The notes beneath the pieces were generated by a model, which made no database searches, was not told the DNA's origin, and worked only from the letters and a program-made list of their open reading frames with translations. Positions 63,413-64,000 of a stretch of 64,000 nt of DNA are shown here, piece by piece (the first letter of the stretch is position 1; each line of letters begins with the position of its first letter). The stretch is taken from the NCBI RefSeq assembly GCF_900187975.1, contig NZ_FZPC01000011.1, positions 124,001 to 188,000 on the forward strand. Direction: 5' to 3'. This DNA is from Pseudomonas delhiensis (GTDB lineage: Bacteria; Pseudomonadota; Gammaproteobacteria; Pseudomonadales; Pseudomonadaceae). A program made the position numbers and the translations under genes.

Positions 63413-64000
63413 CTACTGCGTGGAAGAGGCGGCGGACCGCGCTTGCTCGGCCTGCCAGCGCTGCAGGTTGCGCTGCAACAGGCGCTGCGGTACGCCGGCG
63501 GCGACCAATTCTGTCATTTTTTCCTGCAGTTGTCCGCGCAGTTCCGGGCCATAGCAGGGCGAGGCGTGGGCCAGGGTCAGGTACAGCCCTTCGCTGGAGA
63601 TCGGCGGCTCCAGCGGCTGCAGGCGCTGCTGCAGGCCCAGCCGGGCCGCCGTGGCCAGGCCGGGGAAGCGCTCGTAGAGCACGTAGTCGGTGCGCCCCAG
63701 GGCCAGCTTCTGGAAGGCCTGGGCCACGCTCGGCACCTCCTCCAGGGTCAGCTGCGCCTCGGCGAAGTCGTCGAAGGCGGCGCCGAAGCTGTTGTTCACC
63801 AGGGTGCCGCCCTTGTGGCCGCGCAGGTCTTCCCAGCGGGCGTAGGGGAAGCCCTCGCCCTTGTGCACCCAGACCACGTTGTCGGTGCTGAGGAAGGCCG
63901 GGCGGATGTAGTCCATCACCTCCTCGCGCTCGGGCGTCAGGAAGGCGCCGGCGAGCAGGTCGACGCGGCCCAGCCGCGCCTCTTCCTGGGCGCGGGCCCA
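63413..64000 (-). CDS. Family-3 periplasmic solute-binding protein, partial
   Basis: The 5' part (with signal peptide) lies beyond the right edge; about 196 codons of the C-terminal part remain. Motifs seen: DLLAGAFLTPEREEVMDYIRPAF, VVWVHKGEGFPY, LRGHKGGTLVNNSFG, SVAQAFQKLALGRTDYVLYERF. This is the amino-acid-type SBP_bac_3 fold, here first in an operon with DUF4398 and OmpA-type lipoproteins and with no ABC transporter genes next to it, suggesting a sensory or structural use. Confidence 0.85.
   Translation of the reverse strand, partial: WARAQEEARLGRVDLLAGAFLTPEREEVMDYIRPAFLSTDNVVWVHKGEGFPYARWEDLRGHKGGTLVNNSFGAAFDDFAEAQLTLEEVPSVAQAFQKLALGRTDYVLYERFPGLATAARLGLQQRLQPLEPPISSEGLYLTLAHASPCYGPELRGQLQEKMTELVAAGVPQRLLQRNLQRWQAEQARSAASSTQ

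Overview
The window is a GC-rich, gene-dense chromosomal segment of a Pseudomonas. Gene content and order (tig-tRNA-folD-cysS-glnS-ppiB-lpxH; ohrR-ohr; efp-earP-tRNA-Ser-oprI; tesA-ABC transporter-greB; moxR-DUF58-tgpA; pyrF; the atu cluster) resemble the P. aeruginosa group as I remember it. A complete acyclic terpene utilization (atu) cluster fits terpene-degrading members of that group such as P. citronellolis or P. aeruginosa. The species cannot be fixed from the sequence alone. I see no prophage, transposase gene, CRISPR array or rRNA.

Layout: 1-9.3 kb holds housekeeping genes: the 5' part of tig, tRNA-Leu/His/Arg, folD, cysS-glnS, ppiB-lpxH, a small lipoprotein, miaE and a tandem universal stress protein behind a possible Anr box. 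9.3-16.3 kb is more accessory: a YcaQ-type DNA glycosylase, small conserved proteins, two LysR regulators, a TSUP exporter and the ohrR-ohr peroxide module with an esterase. 16.3-25.4 kb holds efp and its rhamnosyltransferase earP, tRNA-Ser, oprI, an L,D-transpeptidase, tesA, an ABC exporter and greB. 25.5-41.9 kb holds thpR, a LysR/YeiH pair, DoxX, an MltF-like lytic transglycosylase, tatD, a chemoreceptor, a thioesterase, a CHAD protein, the moxR-DUF58-tgpA operon, a PACE transporter and pyrF.

42-56 kb contains atuR and atuABCDEFGH. The encoded proteins activate and oxidise citronellyl/geranyl acyl-CoA, carboxylate it (AtuC/AtuF), hydrate it (AtuE) and feed it toward beta-oxidation; AtuR probably represses from two 16-bp sites in the atuR-atuA gap. 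56-64 kb holds a lipoprotein, an SbrIR-like ECF sigma/anti-sigma pair led by a von Willebrand lipoprotein, a MocR-type regulator, an atypical NarL-type response regulator and an envelope operon (periplasmic binding protein, DUF4398, OmpA).

The least explained material is intergenic. Short palindromic repeats of several families fill most gaps, including nearly every gap inside the atu operon. Two ~300-bp composite elements, about 90% alike by eye and in opposite orientation, flank atuG-atuH. A separate 265-bp element just upstream of tatD has ~30-bp terminal inverted repeats and two internal stems, consistent with a MITE or a structured three-way junction.
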